From a virus, in IMG/VR virus record IMGVR_UViG_3300027736_000024, positions 1-64,000 of that record: DNA of 64,000 nt, one strand, 5' to 3'. The translations under genes and the position numbers were made by a program. This document shows, in pieces, positions 52,710 to 61,703 of this stretch (positions within the stretch are counted from its first letter, which is position 1; each line of letters begins with the position of its first letter). The notes under the pieces are model-generated. The model saw nothing but the letters and a program-made list of their open reading frames with translations. It was not told where the DNA came from and made no database searches.

Positions 52710-55013
52710 ATGAATAAAAGTTATGTAACCGTAGACACAGTAGACAAACTAAAAAGTGTAATAGAACACATTAAAGCAAACGAAGTAATAGCGTTTGATA
52801 CTGAGACAAATAGTCTTAATCCACGTAAAGGCAAAATCATAGGCTTCTCAGTTTCAGGAGAAGAAGGTAAAGGCTATTATATGCCAACTATGATATTCAA
52901 AGATAATGAGCTTCAAGACGCTATGATTGAAGATAAACTTGCTCATGATCTTGCAAAGAAAACAATATCACTACTTATTGGAAAAAAATTAATTATGCAT
53001 AACGCATCTTTTGATACAAGATTCGTTAAGTGTTTTTATGGTATTAATTTACTTCCTAGTCTTTATGCAGATACGCTTTTATTAGTTCATACAGTAAAAG
53101 AAGAAGGCGCAGGTTATATGGCAGGTTCTCCATTCGGTCTTAAGGATATTGCTAAAATGATTCAAGCACATATCGGTTTAGATATTGAAAAATCTGCTAA
53201 TGAAGAACAAATAGCTCTTAAGACTTCTATTAAAGAAAATGGCGGATCAATTACAAGAGAGAGTTATGAAATATGGAAAGCTGATCTAGAACTACTTTCA
53301 GAATATGCTGCTGCAGATACTGACTTAACTTTAAGAGTTTATAATCATTTTATTAAGCAGCTTTACGCAGAAGGTCTAGAAAAGTTTTTCTTTGAAGATG
53401 AGGTTATGCCTTTATATAAAGAGGTTACAATTCCAATGGAGCAAGTAGGTGTTAAATTAGATCTTCCTTTAATTAATAAAGCAAAGACAGATATTGAAAT
53501 ACATTTAAAAGAATATTCTGATCTTGTAACGAAAGAGTTATTACAAAATTCAGATGTAAAAGCTTGGGTAGTTTATAAAGCTAAAGATGCATATCCAGCA
53601 AATAATAAAGGAACATTTGCTCAAGAGTTATGTAAAGAGTTTGATCTACCTTTAGAAAGGTCAGAAAAAACACAAAAATTTAATATAAATAAATCTGCAC
53701 TAACAAGACTTCCTGAATCTCAAATAAAACACTTTTTAATACATGGAGATCCTGCAGTACTAGATAAAGACCTATGTATTAAAATTAGTCTTCGTTTATG
53801 GAAAGAAGATAATGATGGGGCATTCTTTAATATACAGTCTAAAGATCAAATGGGTGAAATTGCTTTTGGAGTTCTTGGTATTAAACCAATGTCAAAGACT
53901 GCAAAAGGTAAACCTCAATTTGATGATGATATGGTCCAATCAATAGCAGAGAAATATAGCTGGGCAAAAAACCTTAGAATATATAATAGACTACTTAAAA
54001 TTAGATCTACTTACATAGAAAGATTTTTAACAGCTCAAGAAGATGGTAGATACTATTTCTATTATAAACAACATGGTACAGTATCTGGTAGATATGGTTC
54101 TGATGCTCAACAATTACCTAGACCTAAAGAGGAAGGCGATGATGATCCAATAGTTATTGAATATAATAATTTGATCCGAGCATTTTTTATACCTGATGTA
54201 CATAATATTTTTATCGATTGTGACTATGAATCTCTTGAGCCTCATACATTTGCTCACGTATCTGGTGATGAAGGCTTAAAAGATATTTTTAGAAATGGTT
54301 GGGATTTTTATTCTACAATTGCTATAAAAACAGAAAAACTAAATCAATATTCTCCAGATAAAAAAGCACCAAACTATCTACGTAAGTTAGATCCTAAACT
54401 AAGAAATAAAGCTAAAGCTTATTCATTAGGTATTCCTTATGGAATGGGTGCTTATGCTCTAGGTATGAATTTAGGTATTCCTACTAAAGAAGCAAAAAAA
54501 CTTGTTGAAGGTTATTTAAGTGGGTATCCGCAACTTAGAGAGTGGATGGATTCTTCTAAAGCTCAAGCAAAAGCTGTAGGATTTGTTAAGACTCAAGTTG
54601 GTCGTGTAAGACACTTACCTAAAGTAAAAGCGATCTATGATAAAATTGGAGACGATCTACTCGACTGGAATATCAAGAAAGAGATGGAGTATCAATATGG
54701 CGTAGATAAAGTAAAAAACCTCTCGAGAGACTATATAAATGGATTAAATAATAGTTGTAATGTTCAAATTCAAGGTCTTGCTGCATCTATTGTAAACAGA
54801 GCGGCATTAGCTATCAATAGAAAGTTTAAGGAACTAAATATACGTGGCTGGGTATGCGCACAGATCCATGACCAGTTAGTTATTGAAGTAGATCATGATA
54901 TCGCAGAAGATGCGGCCAAAATAGTCCAGGATTGCATGGAGAATACAACTAAACTTAGTATTGCTTTGAAAGCACCACCATCCCTAGCTAAAAACCTTCG
55001 TGATGGTCACTAA
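52710..55013 (+). CDS. polA: DNA polymerase I family (family A) with 3'-5' exonuclease
   Basis: 767 residues. Exonuclease sites: Asp30 and Glu32 (FDTET), Asp102 (NASFD), Tyr199/Asp203. Polymerase sites: GRYGSDAQQLP (460-470), motif A DCDYESLEP with Asp505, motif B RNKAKAYSLGIPYG with Lys569 and Tyr577, IQGLAA (687-692), motif C IHDQ with Asp721. The residue matching E. coli Phe762 is Leu573. No 5'-nuclease domain; that role is played by the FEN at 45221. It is the likely replicative polymerase, in place of the family B gp43 of T4. Confidence 0.93.
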   Translation: MNKSYVTVDTVDKLKSVIEHIKANEVIAFDTETNSLNPRKGKIIGFSVSGEEGKGYYMPTMIFKDNELQDAMIEDKLAHDLAKKTISLLIGKKLIMHNASFDTRFVKCFYGINLLPSLYADTLLLVHTVKEEGAGYMAGSPFGLKDIAKMIQAHIGLDIEKSANEEQIALKTSIKENGGSITRESYEIWKADLELLSEYAAADTDLTLRVYNHFIKQLYAEGLEKFFFEDEVMPLYKEVTIPMEQVGVKLDLPLINKAKTDIEIHLKEYSDLVTKELLQNSDVKAWVVYKAKDAYPANNKGTFAQELCKEFDLPLERSEKTQKFNINKSALTRLPESQIKHFLIHGDPAVLDKDLCIKISLRLWKEDNDGAFFNIQSKDQMGEIAFGVLGIKPMSKTAKGKPQFDDDMVQSIAEKYSWAKNLRIYNRLLKIRSTYIERFLTAQEDGRYYFYYKQHGTVSGRYGSDAQQLPRPKEEGDDDPIVIEYNNLIRAFFIPDVHNIFIDCDYESLEPHTFAHVSGDEGLKDIFRNGWDFYSTIAIKTEKLNQYSPDKKAPNYLRKLDPKLRNKAKAYSLGIPYGMGAYALGMNLGIPTKEAKKLVEGYLSGYPQLREWMDSSKAQAKAVGFVKTQVGRVRHLPKVKAIYDKIGDDLLDWNIKKEMEYQYGVDKVKNLSRDYINGLNNSCNVQIQGLAASIVNRAALAINRKFKELNIRGWVCAQIHDQLVIEVDHDIAEDAAKIVQDCMENTTKLSIALKAPPSLAKNLRDGH

Positions 55014-55047
55014 AAAGAAAAATTATTTATCTCTACAAAAATTATAT

Positions 55048-55121
55048 ATATTTATAATAAAAGGTACGGTAGGCCTTTAGTTACGAAATAAACAATTATA
55101 AACCGTTCACCGGAAGGGAAC
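55048..55121 (+). promoter_or_regulatory. ATATTTAT element and structured leader of hsp20
   Basis: A perfect octamer (55048-55055) starts a ~80-base leader. It holds GGTAGGCCTT (55068-55077), whose reverse complement follows the hsp20 gene at 55551-55560, and a hairpin at 55105-55121 (GTTC/GAAC with inner CC/GG around GGAA). A temperature-responsive or stability role is possible but unproven. Confidence 0.4.
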
Positions 55122-55136
55122 ACAAAACAAAAAAAC

Positions 55137-55547
55137 ATGGGAACATTAAGACCATTAGAGCTTGATCCATTCGACTTGCTCTGGAAAGACCTCTTCGAAA
55201 CAGTACCACACTTCTCTGCAATTACGCAGAAAATATCGCATCCAGTAGACATTTATGAAACAGAAAACGGCATCTCTTTTGAGGTTGCTGCAGTAGGCCT
55301 AGACAAAGAAGACATAGACATTCTAGTTGACGGAGACCAACTTCGTATTAAATACGAAAAAGTAAAACCAGTAAATCAAGAATCTGTTATTTATCGAGGA
55401 ATTAAAAGATCAGGATTTGATCTAAGTTGGAAAATCTCAGTTAAATTTGAAATTTCTAAATTAGAAGCAAAACTTGAAAAAGGACTTTTAATTTTAGATA
55501 TTCCTTACGCAGAATCTAAAAAACCAAAACAAATAGAAATTAAATAA
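55137..55547 (+). CDS. hsp20: Small heat-shock protein, Hsp20/alpha-crystallin family
   Basis: 136 residues. The alpha-crystallin domain spans about 36-125: HPVDIYETENGISFEVAAVG, DKEDIDILVDGDQL, and the closing GLLILDIPYAES (the usual A-x-x-x-n-GVL position). It ends with an I-x-I motif (IEIK), used for oligomer assembly. It holds unfolding proteins for refolding by chaperonins, which this phage also encodes at 55766 and 56074. T4-like cyanophages often carry Hsp20. Confidence 0.92.
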   Translation: MGTLRPLELDPFDLLWKDLFETVPHFSAITQKISHPVDIYETENGISFEVAAVGLDKEDIDILVDGDQLRIKYEKVKPVNQESVIYRGIKRSGFDLSWKISVKFEISKLEAKLEKGLLILDIPYAESKKPKQIEIK

Positions 55548-55570
55548 AGTAAGGCCTACCTACCTAAGTT

Positions 55571-55759
55571 ATGTTTTCAATCTGCAAAAATTTCATTAAA
55601 GTAAATGATGACTTATTTTTAGTCAAGCGAGTTCTATTCGAAGATCGGATAAAAGATCTTGAAGGAATTAAACAATGGCTTGGAGCAGATTCTGTTTATA
55701 AAAAAGATAACCTACTCTATTTTTGTATTAAAATAGATGAATTAGAAATTGTAAATTAA
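55571..55759 (+). CDS. Small hypothetical protein in chaperone operon
   Basis: 62 residues: MFSICKNFIKVNDDLFLVKR, then a helix (KDLEGIKQWLG) and a beta end. It starts in the GTT-ATG context and ends six bases before groES. No family recognised; perhaps co-expressed with the chaperones. Confidence 0.5.
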   Translation: MFSICKNFIKVNDDLFLVKRVLFEDRIKDLEGIKQWLGADSVYKKDNLLYFCIKIDELEIVN

Positions 55760-55765
55760 CAATAT

Positions 55766-56056
55766 ATGAATAAAATAACCCCGCTAAATGGTTTCATTTT
55801 GTTGAAACCAATAGAGACACAAGAAGAGACATTCGGTAATATCATTATTCCTGATCTAGGCAAAGAAAGACCTGAAATGGGAGAAGTAGTAGCAACCTCT
55901 GATATCTACAATTATCATACAGATAAATTTGTAGTATCCAATATAGAAGTAGGAGAGATTGCACTAATCCCTAAAATGGGATCTCAAAGAATTGTTCTTG
56001 ACGGACAAGACTATTTCATTTGCAAAGAAACGGATATTTTAGGAATTATTGAATAA
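55766..56056 (+). CDS. groES: GroES co-chaperonin
   Basis: 96 residues, full size for GroES. LNGFILLKPIETQEETFGN, then IIIPDLGKERPEMGEVVA, shows the first strand, the mobile loop (ETFGNIIIP, compare the I-x-I GroEL-binding tripeptide) and the roof. It ends with DYFICKETDILGIIE, a normal GroES ending. It is closer to bacterial GroES than to T4 gp31. It lies 17 bases before groEL, so a complete chaperonin system is present. Confidence 0.93.
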   Translation: MNKITPLNGFILLKPIETQEETFGNIIIPDLGKERPEMGEVVATSDIYNYHTDKFVVSNIEVGEIALIPKMGSQRIVLDGQDYFICKETDILGIIE

Positions 56057-56073
56057 AAAAATTAAATAATATT

Positions 56074-57699
56074 ATGAGTACAACAAAAAATGTTTTCGGA
56101 ACAGAACTTAAAGAAAAGTTATTGTCCGGTATAGAAAAATTAAATGCATCAGTATCATCAACACTAGGTCCAGGTGGACGCACTGTTTTAATTCGTGAAC
56201 AGAATGGAGAAGTCAAAGTTACAAAAGATGGTGTAACAGTTGCTAAAGCTTTTCATAAACTAGAAGATGATATTGAAGATCTTGGTGCACAACTTGTAAA
56301 ACAAGTAAGTATTAAATCTGCAAATGAAGCAGGTGATGGTACAACAACATCTACACTTATTGCAACTGAAATTGTAAAAGCTGGATTAAAAGAAATTCGC
56401 CAAGGTTATAATGCTGTTGAGATTAAAAATGAAATTGATAAAATTGTTTTAGAAGTAATTCAAGAAATTAAAGATAAAGCAATTGAGATTTCTTCTGAAG
56501 AACAAATTAAACAAGTAGCAACTATTTCAGGTAATAATGATCCAGAAGTTGGAAATTTAATTGCTACCGCAATTGATAAAGTTGGTCGTGAAGGTGTTGT
56601 AACTATTGAAGAATCTAAGACAGGAGAAACTTGTCTTGAAGTTGTTGAAGGTATGCAATTTGATCGTGGATATAAATCTCCATATTTTGTTACTAACAAT
56701 ACAACAATGCAAGCAGGTCTTGAAAATCCTTATATCTTATTGTATGATGGACGTATTACAACTGCACAAGAATTGCTTCAAGTACTTACAAAAGCAAATT
56801 CAGAAAATAAATCGCTATTAATTATTGCAGAAGATATTGGAGATGAAGCTCTAGCAACATTAATTGTAAATAAAATGCGTGGCATTATTCAAGTATGCGC
56901 AGTAAAAGCACCAGATTTTGGTGAAAGAAAAACCCTGATCTTAGAAGATATTGCTATCTTAACCGGAGGTCAAGTTGTTTCTAAAGATAAAGGACATAAG
57001 CTTGATAAATTAACCCCAGCTCAACTTACAGATTTCTTAGGCACTGCTAGAATGTCAACTATTACTAAAGAAGAAACTACTATTGTAGATGGTAAAGGAG
57101 ACGAAGCTAAAATTGAAGCTAGAGCAATTGAGATCAAAGATCAAATTGAAAAAGCTACTTCATTTTATGAGAAAGAAAAACTACAAGAAAGACTTGGTAA
57201 GTTGATTGGTGGTGTTGCAATTATTTCTGTAGGTGGTAATTCTGATATTGAAATTAAAGAAAAGAAAGACCGAGTAGAAGACGCACTATTTGCAACTAAA
57301 GCAGCGCTTGAAGACGGAGTAGTTCCAGGAGGAGGTACAGCATTGTATCAATCTTCTCTTAATCATAGAGCAGAGACAAGTGTTAATGTTGCAATTGCTA
57401 GGTCAATTTTATTAGATGCACTACAAGCTCCATTTAAGAAAATCCTTGATAATGCAGGAGTAAAAGATTGGTGGAATTATATTCCAAGTGAATTAGTCAA
57501 AAATAAAATTTATGATGCAAAGAATCATAAAATGGTAGATGCTTTTGAAGCTGGTATTATTGATCCTGCAAAAGTGGTTATCACAGCGCTTAAAAATGCT
57601 GCATCGGTAGCCGGAACAATTCTAACAACAGAAAGTGTTATTTTTGAAAAATTAAATAAAGATGAGAAACCAGCAGATCCTATGATGGGTATGATGTAA
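56074..57699 (+). CDS. groEL: GroEL chaperonin
   Basis: 541 residues, full GroEL length. [17 protein letters not shown] (24-40), [11 protein letters not shown] (50-60), the nucleotide loop GDGTTT (87-92), [24 protein letters not shown], and [13 protein letters not shown] are all present in order, and it ends with a Met/Gly tail (DPMMGMM). All three domains look intact. It probably folds phage capsid or polymerase proteins with the phage GroES. Phage-encoded GroEL is rare. A terminator follows. Confidence 0.96.
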   Translation: MSTTKNVFGTELKEKLLSGIEKLNASVSSTLGPGGRTVLIREQNGEVKVTKDGVTVAKAFHKLEDDIEDLGAQLVKQVSIKSANEAGDGTTTSTLIATEIVKAGLKEIRQGYNAVEIKNEIDKIVLEVIQEIKDKAIEISSEEQIKQVATISGNNDPEVGNLIATAIDKVGREGVVTIEESKTGETCLEVVEGMQFDRGYKSPYFVTNNTTMQAGLENPYILLYDGRITTAQELLQVLTKANSENKSLLIIAEDIGDEALATLIVNKMRGIIQVCAVKAPDFGERKTLILEDIAILTGGQVVSKDKGHKLDKLTPAQLTDFLGTARMSTITKEETTIVDGKGDEAKIEARAIEIKDQIEKATSFYEKEKLQERLGKLIGGVAIISVGGNSDIEIKEKKDRVEDALFATKAALEDGVVPGGGTALYQSSLNHRAETSVNVAIARSILLDALQAPFKKILDNAGVKDWWNYIPSELVKNKIYDAKNHKMVDAFEAGIIDPAKVVITALKNAASVAGTILTTESVIFEKLNKDEKPADPMMGMM

Positions 57700-57707
57700 A
57701 AATAAAG

Positions 57708-57728
57708 CCCCACTTTGGTGGGGTTTTT
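57708..57728 (+). terminator. Rho-independent terminator after groEL
   Basis: Six-base stem CCCCAC/GTGGGG, four-base loop, then five T. It ends the chaperone operon nine bases after the groEL stop. Confidence 0.88.
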
Positions 57729-57731
57729 CAT

Positions 57732-57739
57732 ATATTTAT
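57732..57739 (+). promoter_or_regulatory. ATATTTAT element
   Basis: A perfect octamer directly after the groEL terminator, 18 bases before the ATG at 57758. Confidence 0.5.
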
Positions 57740-57757
57740 TATAGTAAATAATAAAAA

Positions 57758-58015
57758 ATGAAATCACAACTAAACGAAGTAAATAAGCTACAAAAGACAG
57801 CGGGTATTAAAATTAATGAATTGTTTGGCAAAGCATCTAAAGCACCAGATGATCAAATAAATTACCTTTCTTCGGTTTTTAATTTCATGCCTGATGATGT
57901 AGTCTATGCAGCAGAAGACTTAGAAAAAGAATTAAAAAAAGTAGGCGTAAAATTTAGTGGTGAATTAATAAATGCCATAAAAGACTTAGTCGTAGCTGCT
58001 AGAAATTCAAAATAA
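57758..58015 (+). CDS. Small helical protein
   Basis: 85 residues. It opens with NEVNKLQKTAGIKINELFG, similar to the N-terminus of the head protein at 2507, then helices with ALT-type packing (DDVVYAAEDLEKELKKVG). It is framed by its own box and a terminator as a single-gene unit. No family recognised. Confidence 0.55.
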   Translation: MKSQLNEVNKLQKTAGIKINELFGKASKAPDDQINYLSSVFNFMPDDVVYAAEDLEKELKKVGVKFSGELINAIKDLVVAARNSK

Positions 58016-58026
58016 AAAAATAAGTG

Positions 58027-58052
58027 AAGCCCTCAATTACGAGGGCTTTTTT
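58027..58052 (+). terminator. Rho-independent terminator
   Basis: Eight-base stem AAGCCCTC/GAGGGCTT, six-base loop, T-run. It separates the small gene from the modification/nucleotide operon. Confidence 0.88.
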
Positions 58053-58095
58053 ATTATACTTAATAGATAAAGTTTCTAAGTAATTAGAAATTGTT

Positions 58096-58103
58096 TATAT
58101 TTG
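58096..58103 (+). promoter_or_regulatory. TATATTTG box starting the modification/nucleotide module
   Basis: TTGTTTATATTTG matches the Bacteroidota -7 consensus TAnnTTTG. The ATG at 58120 lies 16 bases on, in the AACAGGTT-ATG context. It follows a terminator. Confidence 0.55.
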
Positions 58104-58119
58104 AATAAATAAACAGGTT

Positions 58120-59052
58120 ATGAAAGCAGCAATTGTAGGAATGCTAAATAATGTGAGTAACAGTCAAAATCACCATGGCGGAGGTTATTCGCGGATCATG
58201 GTAAGTATACTAAAAGAATCTATTCCAGAAGTAGAATTTACACTTAATCCAGAACCTAGTACTTGGAATGAGTATGACTGCCTTTGCATTTTAGAAGGAG
58301 TCAACTATCAAGAAAATACTTTTAATTTTATTGGAGGTCCTCAACCTGAACATACTGAAAAGCTAAAAGCTATTCTTGATTATAAAGGTACTATTAAATT
58401 TATTAATAAATCATTAGACTTTTCTCAATTCAATAAAAGATTTGCTCTTGAAGGAGAATTTCCTACCGGTAAAACTATTGACTTTGCTACTAAGTATGGT
58501 GAAAAAACTAAAAAAATAGTTGTAGGAGATTCACATTCACTTAGTGTTTGGAAGCCTGGTTTTGGTATTAATAGAACAGATGGAAAAACTTTATTTGGTT
58601 TCTTAAAAAATGCAGATTCTTTAGTTGAAGAGTGGAATCAAAAGTATGATGAAGTAATTTTATACTTTGGTAATATTGATCTTCGTTTTCATTTAATGAG
58701 ACAAGAAAATCCAAGAGCGGCGGTAGGAGACCTATTTAGAAGGTATATAGAGTTTGCTAAAAAATTAAATAACGCAACTCTAGTTAATTTGTTACCTGTT
58801 GAGCATGAAAGTCGTAAATTACCTGGTACAGGTTTATATCTTAAACAACCATTCTTTGGAACAAGACAAGAACGAATGAATTTAAGAGACGCTGCAAATA
58901 GAATCATAAATAATTCAGGACTTAATACAATTCAATGGCCTGATGAATGGATTGATGAAGATGGTACAAAAATGTTTGAGTACATGGAACCTAAACAATC
59001 TGTACATTTAAAGCCTAAATATTATAAGTACTTTAACCAATATAATGACTAA
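58120..59052 (+). CDS. GDSH-motif protein, possibly SGNH-fold
   Basis: 310 residues. VVGDSHSLSVW (134-144) gives a GDSH block with Ser138, LYFGNIDLRFH (181-191) gives a G-x-N-like block with Asn185, and SVHLKP (294-299) gives a C-terminal His296. This is the order expected of an SGNH/GDSL-like hydrolase or acyltransferase, except that the usual Asp three residues before the His is Gln293. The N-terminal ~130 residues are a separate alpha/beta part. It heads the operon and is coupled (TAATG) to the next gene. Confidence 0.55.
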   Translation: MKAAIVGMLNNVSNSQNHHGGGYSRIMVSILKESIPEVEFTLNPEPSTWNEYDCLCILEGVNYQENTFNFIGGPQPEHTEKLKAILDYKGTIKFINKSLDFSQFNKRFALEGEFPTGKTIDFATKYGEKTKKIVVGDSHSLSVWKPGFGINRTDGKTLFGFLKNADSLVEEWNQKYDEVILYFGNIDLRFHLMRQENPRAAVGDLFRRYIEFAKKLNNATLVNLLPVEHESRKLPGTGLYLKQPFFGTRQERMNLRDAANRIINNSGLNTIQWPDEWIDEDGTKMFEYMEPKQSVHLKPKYYKYFNQYND

Positions 59053-60095
59053 TGCAAAAATTTATAATTAACGAAAAACTTCTAGATGCATTAGATGAAT
59101 ATGATAAGCGAAGTCTACTAATGCAACAGCATGGTAGTTTAAAACTTCCGTATCAAGGAGATCTATATAAAGATATAAATGATGATCTAATTTATCACGT
59201 ACCTATTTATGATACTGCGCATCGTAGATTTGCTGCATTCTGTGCATTTACTGAAGCTATATGGTATAAAGAAAAAGATATAAGGGGAATGGGTAATCAC
59301 TTTACCAATCATGATATTAAAGATGATTTTAATTGGTTCATGTTATTTTATTTATTTAGGTTGTGTGGTTCAGGAATTAATTATGTACCTAGATATAAAA
59401 CAGATCATATCAAGGACATATTAGGAACGCATGGTTTCGGTAATTTTTGGATCGTAAATTCTATATTGAAAGAGCATTACACATGGCCAGAATGGAAGCA
59501 AGACCTTTATAATAGGATAACTCCATTTACAGATAATAAAGGTTATCTACTTCCACAATTTACATTTGAAGGTGAAACTAGAGGACACTTAAGAAGATTT
59601 ATTCTTGATCATGCAGAAGGTTTAGTTAGACACATATATGAAGCTGTTACTACAAAAAGACTCGACATATATCAAGTAACTGATTTAGGTAATGAATATC
59701 TAAACAATATTGGATTTAAAAGACAGAATTTTGTTGTAACTGCATTTGCAGCCGATTTAGCAGAGTATTTTCCACAGTACGTTAATCCTAAAGGTTGGGT
59801 ATATGCTGGAACAAATGCAGTTCGTTGTATTAAAGCAATATTTCCTAAAGTAAGTCCTAAAATAAAAGAGTTCGAATATATTAATGAAGTACTACAATTC
59901 TTATCAAATAGATATAACTTAAATCCTATTGATTGTGAAGATAGTAGAGCTTGTGACGTAGTAAGATATTTTCAAGAATATCAGTCCGAAGATCATATTA
60001 TTAAAAACAATGGTAGAAGAATGTATAATAATTCAATTCTCAAACAAACGTGGGGTCATGATAAATACTATGACTTCGCAACTAAATTAAAATAA
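59052..60095 (+). CDS. Helical protein, possible DNA-base modification transferase
   Basis: 347 residues, mainly helical and rich in aromatic residues. Notable parts: FAAFCAFTEAIWYKEKDIRG (69-88), FNWFMLFYLFRLCGSG, LGTHGFGNFWIV, and FAADLAEYFPQYVNPKGW with RCIKAIFPK. The aromatic helical style and GxGNF element recall the glycosylase-like families linked to thymine hypermodification (aGPT-pyrophosphorylase/5-hmdU kinase and amino-acid:DNA transferase groups). That resemblance is loose. It is translationally coupled to the GDSH gene and shares the operon with a PLP enzyme and a hydroxymethylase. Confidence 0.45.
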   Translation: MQKFIINEKLLDALDEYDKRSLLMQQHGSLKLPYQGDLYKDINDDLIYHVPIYDTAHRRFAAFCAFTEAIWYKEKDIRGMGNHFTNHDIKDDFNWFMLFYLFRLCGSGINYVPRYKTDHIKDILGTHGFGNFWIVNSILKEHYTWPEWKQDLYNRITPFTDNKGYLLPQFTFEGETRGHLRRFILDHAEGLVRHIYEAVTTKRLDIYQVTDLGNEYLNNIGFKRQNFVVTAFAADLAEYFPQYVNPKGWVYAGTNAVRCIKAIFPKVSPKIKEFEYINEVLQFLSNRYNLNPIDCEDSRACDVVRYFQEYQSEDHIIKNNGRRMYNNSILKQTWGHDKYYDFATKLK

Positions 60096-60104
60096 AACAA
60101 AAAA

Positions 60105-60788
60105 ATGAAAAAAATCACAATCATAGTAGTAGGTCTACTAGTAACATTATTCAGTTGTAAAACAAAAAATGAAGACATTAAATTTGATAAAGCTGTAAAA
60201 ATTCACCAAGGATCTTTTGCATTCTGTGGAGCATCAGCAGCAATTCCTACTGGAAAAAAGATTATTGTTCAAGGAGTAGAATATGATGAAGGATGCGCTG
60301 TATGTCCTGTATTAACAGGTCCATCTATTTCTAATTTAGTAATGGAAGGTGTAAGCGGAACTTATGGAAAGTTTAATGTAAATAAAAACTTTCAAACTCC
60401 TGATGGAAGTGATACTACAGTATGGTCTTTATTTTGGTATTATGATTCAACAACTACTGTACCACAATTTAATCCAGCAACTAAAGAGTGGGAATTTTTA
60501 CCTCCTATAAATCGTTCGTTTATTGTAAATTTAGATTCTCCAAGTACGAGTGAAAGTAATATGTTTGCAATGCCAGGAGTTATCTTTGATACAACATCTA
60601 CTGGTATTATATTAGCAAGAGTATATGGACCACTTAATGAAGCAGCAGTTCCATTACGTAAAGCAGTTCCTGTTACATCTGGAATGAAATCTATTACTGC
60701 AGCTAAAGAAGGATTTCCATATCCAGTAGGAACCCCAGTGCCTATTATTGAATTAAGCAAAGAACTTCAAAAAGAAGAAAAAAAATAA
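60105..60788 (+). CDS. Predicted phage-encoded lipoprotein
   Basis: 227 residues. A short signal (MKKITIIVVGLLVTLFSC) ends in a lipobox with Cys18 as lipidation site. The mature part has three further Cys within residues 41-67 (FCGAS, EGCAVCP), then a beta-rich domain (WSLFWYYDSTTTV and after) and a Lys/Glu end. It would sit on a host membrane during infection. Phage lipoproteins often block superinfection by masking receptors, which is a possible job here. It is embedded between enzyme genes of the modification operon. Confidence 0.75.
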   Translation: MKKITIIVVGLLVTLFSCKTKNEDIKFDKAVKIHQGSFAFCGASAAIPTGKKIIVQGVEYDEGCAVCPVLTGPSISNLVMEGVSGTYGKFNVNKNFQTPDGSDTTVWSLFWYYDSTTTVPQFNPATKEWEFLPPINRSFIVNLDSPSTSESNMFAMPGVIFDTTSTGIILARVYGPLNEAAVPLRKAVPVTSGMKSITAAKEGFPYPVGTPVPIIELSKELQKEEKK

Positions 60789-60791
60789 CTA

Positions 60792-61679
60792 ATGTTTTTA
60801 AACAAAGCTACAGATCAATCAAATTTAGATATGTCAGATGGTAGAGATTTAAACTATTATCTTGAAATGACAAAAGACTATAAACATGATTTTCAGTTTG
60901 AATTAAAACAAGCAGAAGGTTATACTATAGTAGATGATGGAACATTTCAATACGGAAGTAAAGCTAAAATGGCCGACTTCATGATTAGTCAAGTAAAAGA
61001 AGATACTTTAATTTATGTAGCGCCAAGAACAGGTTATGCTCCTTATTCACTTACTTATCTTGCAAAAAAATATAATAAGAAGTTGATCCTGTTTATGCCA
61101 GCATCTAAAGAAGCATCAGAACACCAACTAAGAGTTATTGAAGATGGTGTGACTCCTATATTTTTAAAAACTCCTGCTATGCCAACTATTAATGGTTGGG
61201 CAAAAGATTTTGCAAAAAAAATTGGAGCGAAGTATTTACCATTTGGACTTAAACATGAACAAGTTGTAGCAGGGGGAGTAAGAATATTTCATGATGCATT
61301 TAAAGATAAAATAATTCCAAATATGTGGACTGTATTTTCTACAGGAGTTTTATCTAGAACATTACAAATCGCTCTACCTAATACAAATTTTAATGCTGTA
61401 GCAGTAGCAAGAAATGTGCAACCAGGTGAATTAGGTAGAGCTAAATTTTATACACACCACAAAGACTTTCTAAAAAATGCTGAAACAGAAACTCCATTTG
61501 ATTGTATAAAAACTTATGATGCAAAAGGTTGGGAATACATGAAAAAATATGGACACTTAAAAGATTGGTTTTGGAATGTAGCTAGAAATATGCCAAAGCC
61601 AACAATTAAGCCAAGTGATATTGATTCTCAACGAGAGTGGGGCGATAAGTCTGATATTATTAAGTACTTAGGAGAATAG
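60792..61679 (+). CDS. Fold-type II PLP-dependent enzyme-like protein
   Basis: 295 residues. FQYGSKAKMADFMI (53-65), with Lys57 as probable PLP lysine, is followed by a strand and helix (TLIYVAPRTGYAPYSLTYLA) in the positions of the ACC deaminase/D-cysteine desulfhydrase family. FSTGVLSRTLQIALP (182-196) may hold the PLP phosphate (usual S/G-rich loop). The glycine-rich loop is less perfect than in catabolic enzymes. It could process an amino acid attached to, or destined for, modified DNA bases; this is inferred from neighbours. It starts four bases after the lipoprotein gene. Confidence 0.6.
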   Translation: MFLNKATDQSNLDMSDGRDLNYYLEMTKDYKHDFQFELKQAEGYTIVDDGTFQYGSKAKMADFMISQVKEDTLIYVAPRTGYAPYSLTYLAKKYNKKLILFMPASKEASEHQLRVIEDGVTPIFLKTPAMPTINGWAKDFAKKIGAKYLPFGLKHEQVVAGGVRIFHDAFKDKIIPNMWTVFSTGVLSRTLQIALPNTNFNAVAVARNVQPGELGRAKFYTHHKDFLKNAETETPFDCIKTYDAKGWEYMKKYGHLKDWFWNVARNMPKPTIKPSDIDSQREWGDKSDIIKYLGE

Positions 61680-61703
61680 TTTTATTAGATTAATAAATTT
61701 AAT

